From Candidatus Latescibacterota bacterium (GTDB taxonomy: Bacteria > Latescibacterota > UBA2968 > UBA8231), in contig JACPJE010000060.1 of the NCBI GenBank assembly GCA_016187725.1, positions 1 to 57,277 of the forward strand: DNA of 57,277 nucleotides. Direction: 5' to 3'. Positions 57,273-57,277 of this stretch are shown piece by piece. Within the stretch, counting starts at the first letter, position 1; every line of letters starts with the position of its first letter. The notes under the pieces are model-generated. The model was not told where the DNA came from, ran no database searches, and saw only the letters and a program-made list of their open reading frames with translations. The translations under genes were made by a program, and so were the position numbers.

Positions 57273-57277
57273 TTAGA

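Overview
The window is high-GC, densely coded bacterial DNA with no rRNA, tRNA, CRISPR array or intact transposase that I can see. Several traits point to a member of the FCB superphylum, possibly a Latescibacterota-like candidate phylum. These are two proteins ending in FlgD-like (type IX secretion style) C-terminal domains, two PorV/PorQ-like outer-membrane proteins, a short primary-type sigma factor, a very long two-component propeller kinase, and many UroD-like and PhyH-like enzymes. The taxonomic call is inference; no marker gene settles it.

Layout. 0-3 kb: a palindromic repeat element, a UroD-like protein, and a response regulator with a sigma54-activator AAA+ domain. 3.1-7.9 kb: an accessory island of small genes (orphan antitoxin-like protein, DUF1353, a DUF2283 protein with a PBECR-like putative RNase, a DUF4143-type ATPase, a TumE-type toxin pair) mixed with decayed copies of a kinase 3' end. 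7.9-14.8 kb: a 1375-residue hybrid kinase and a secreted esterase, both on the minus strand. The esterase has a good sigma54 promoter and a tandem-repeat enhancer-like block. The same promoter block recurs at 4.35-4.7 kb with identical internal spacing. 15.3-24.4 kb: a metabolic cluster of four UroD-like proteins, a GH127-like glycosidase, a PLP decarboxylase, a PhyH oxygenase and a stand-alone receiver. 24.5-27.7 kb: a double-DUF1538 membrane protein with a three-domain PII-like protein. 27.8-32.9 kb: aldo/keto reductase, two lipoproteins and a heparinase II/III-like enzyme.

32.9-37.1 kb: purC, two small genes, a second copy of the palindromic element, rhamnulokinase and a sigma factor. 37.3-48.1 kb: a long plus-strand run of touching or overlapping genes. 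It holds a PHP phosphatase, a FlgD-tailed beta-propeller protein, two PorV-like proteins, an M50 protease, two lipoproteins, a degenerate polysaccharide-deacetylase-like protein, tgt, yajC, fmt and a DUF5683 protein. 48.1-51.8 kb: a minus-strand operon for sugar-acid type chemistry (HpcH aldolase, 2-hydroxyacid dehydrogenase, PhyH, enolase-superfamily dehydratase). 51.8-56.5 kb: a terminator-bearing leader, then a 1328-residue cyclase/AAA/GYF/CBM9-like fusion. The right end holds low-complexity sequence, hairpins and a broken SnoaL-like gene.

How the parts may work together (inference). The propeller kinase and the sigma54 activator look like the two ends of a carbohydrate- or surface-sensing system. 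The duplicated sigma54 promoter/iteron modules are its likely targets, and the secreted esterase is one output. The UroD/GH127/PhyH and HpcH/enolase operons and rhamnulokinase suggest use of plant- or algal-type sugars and methylated compounds.
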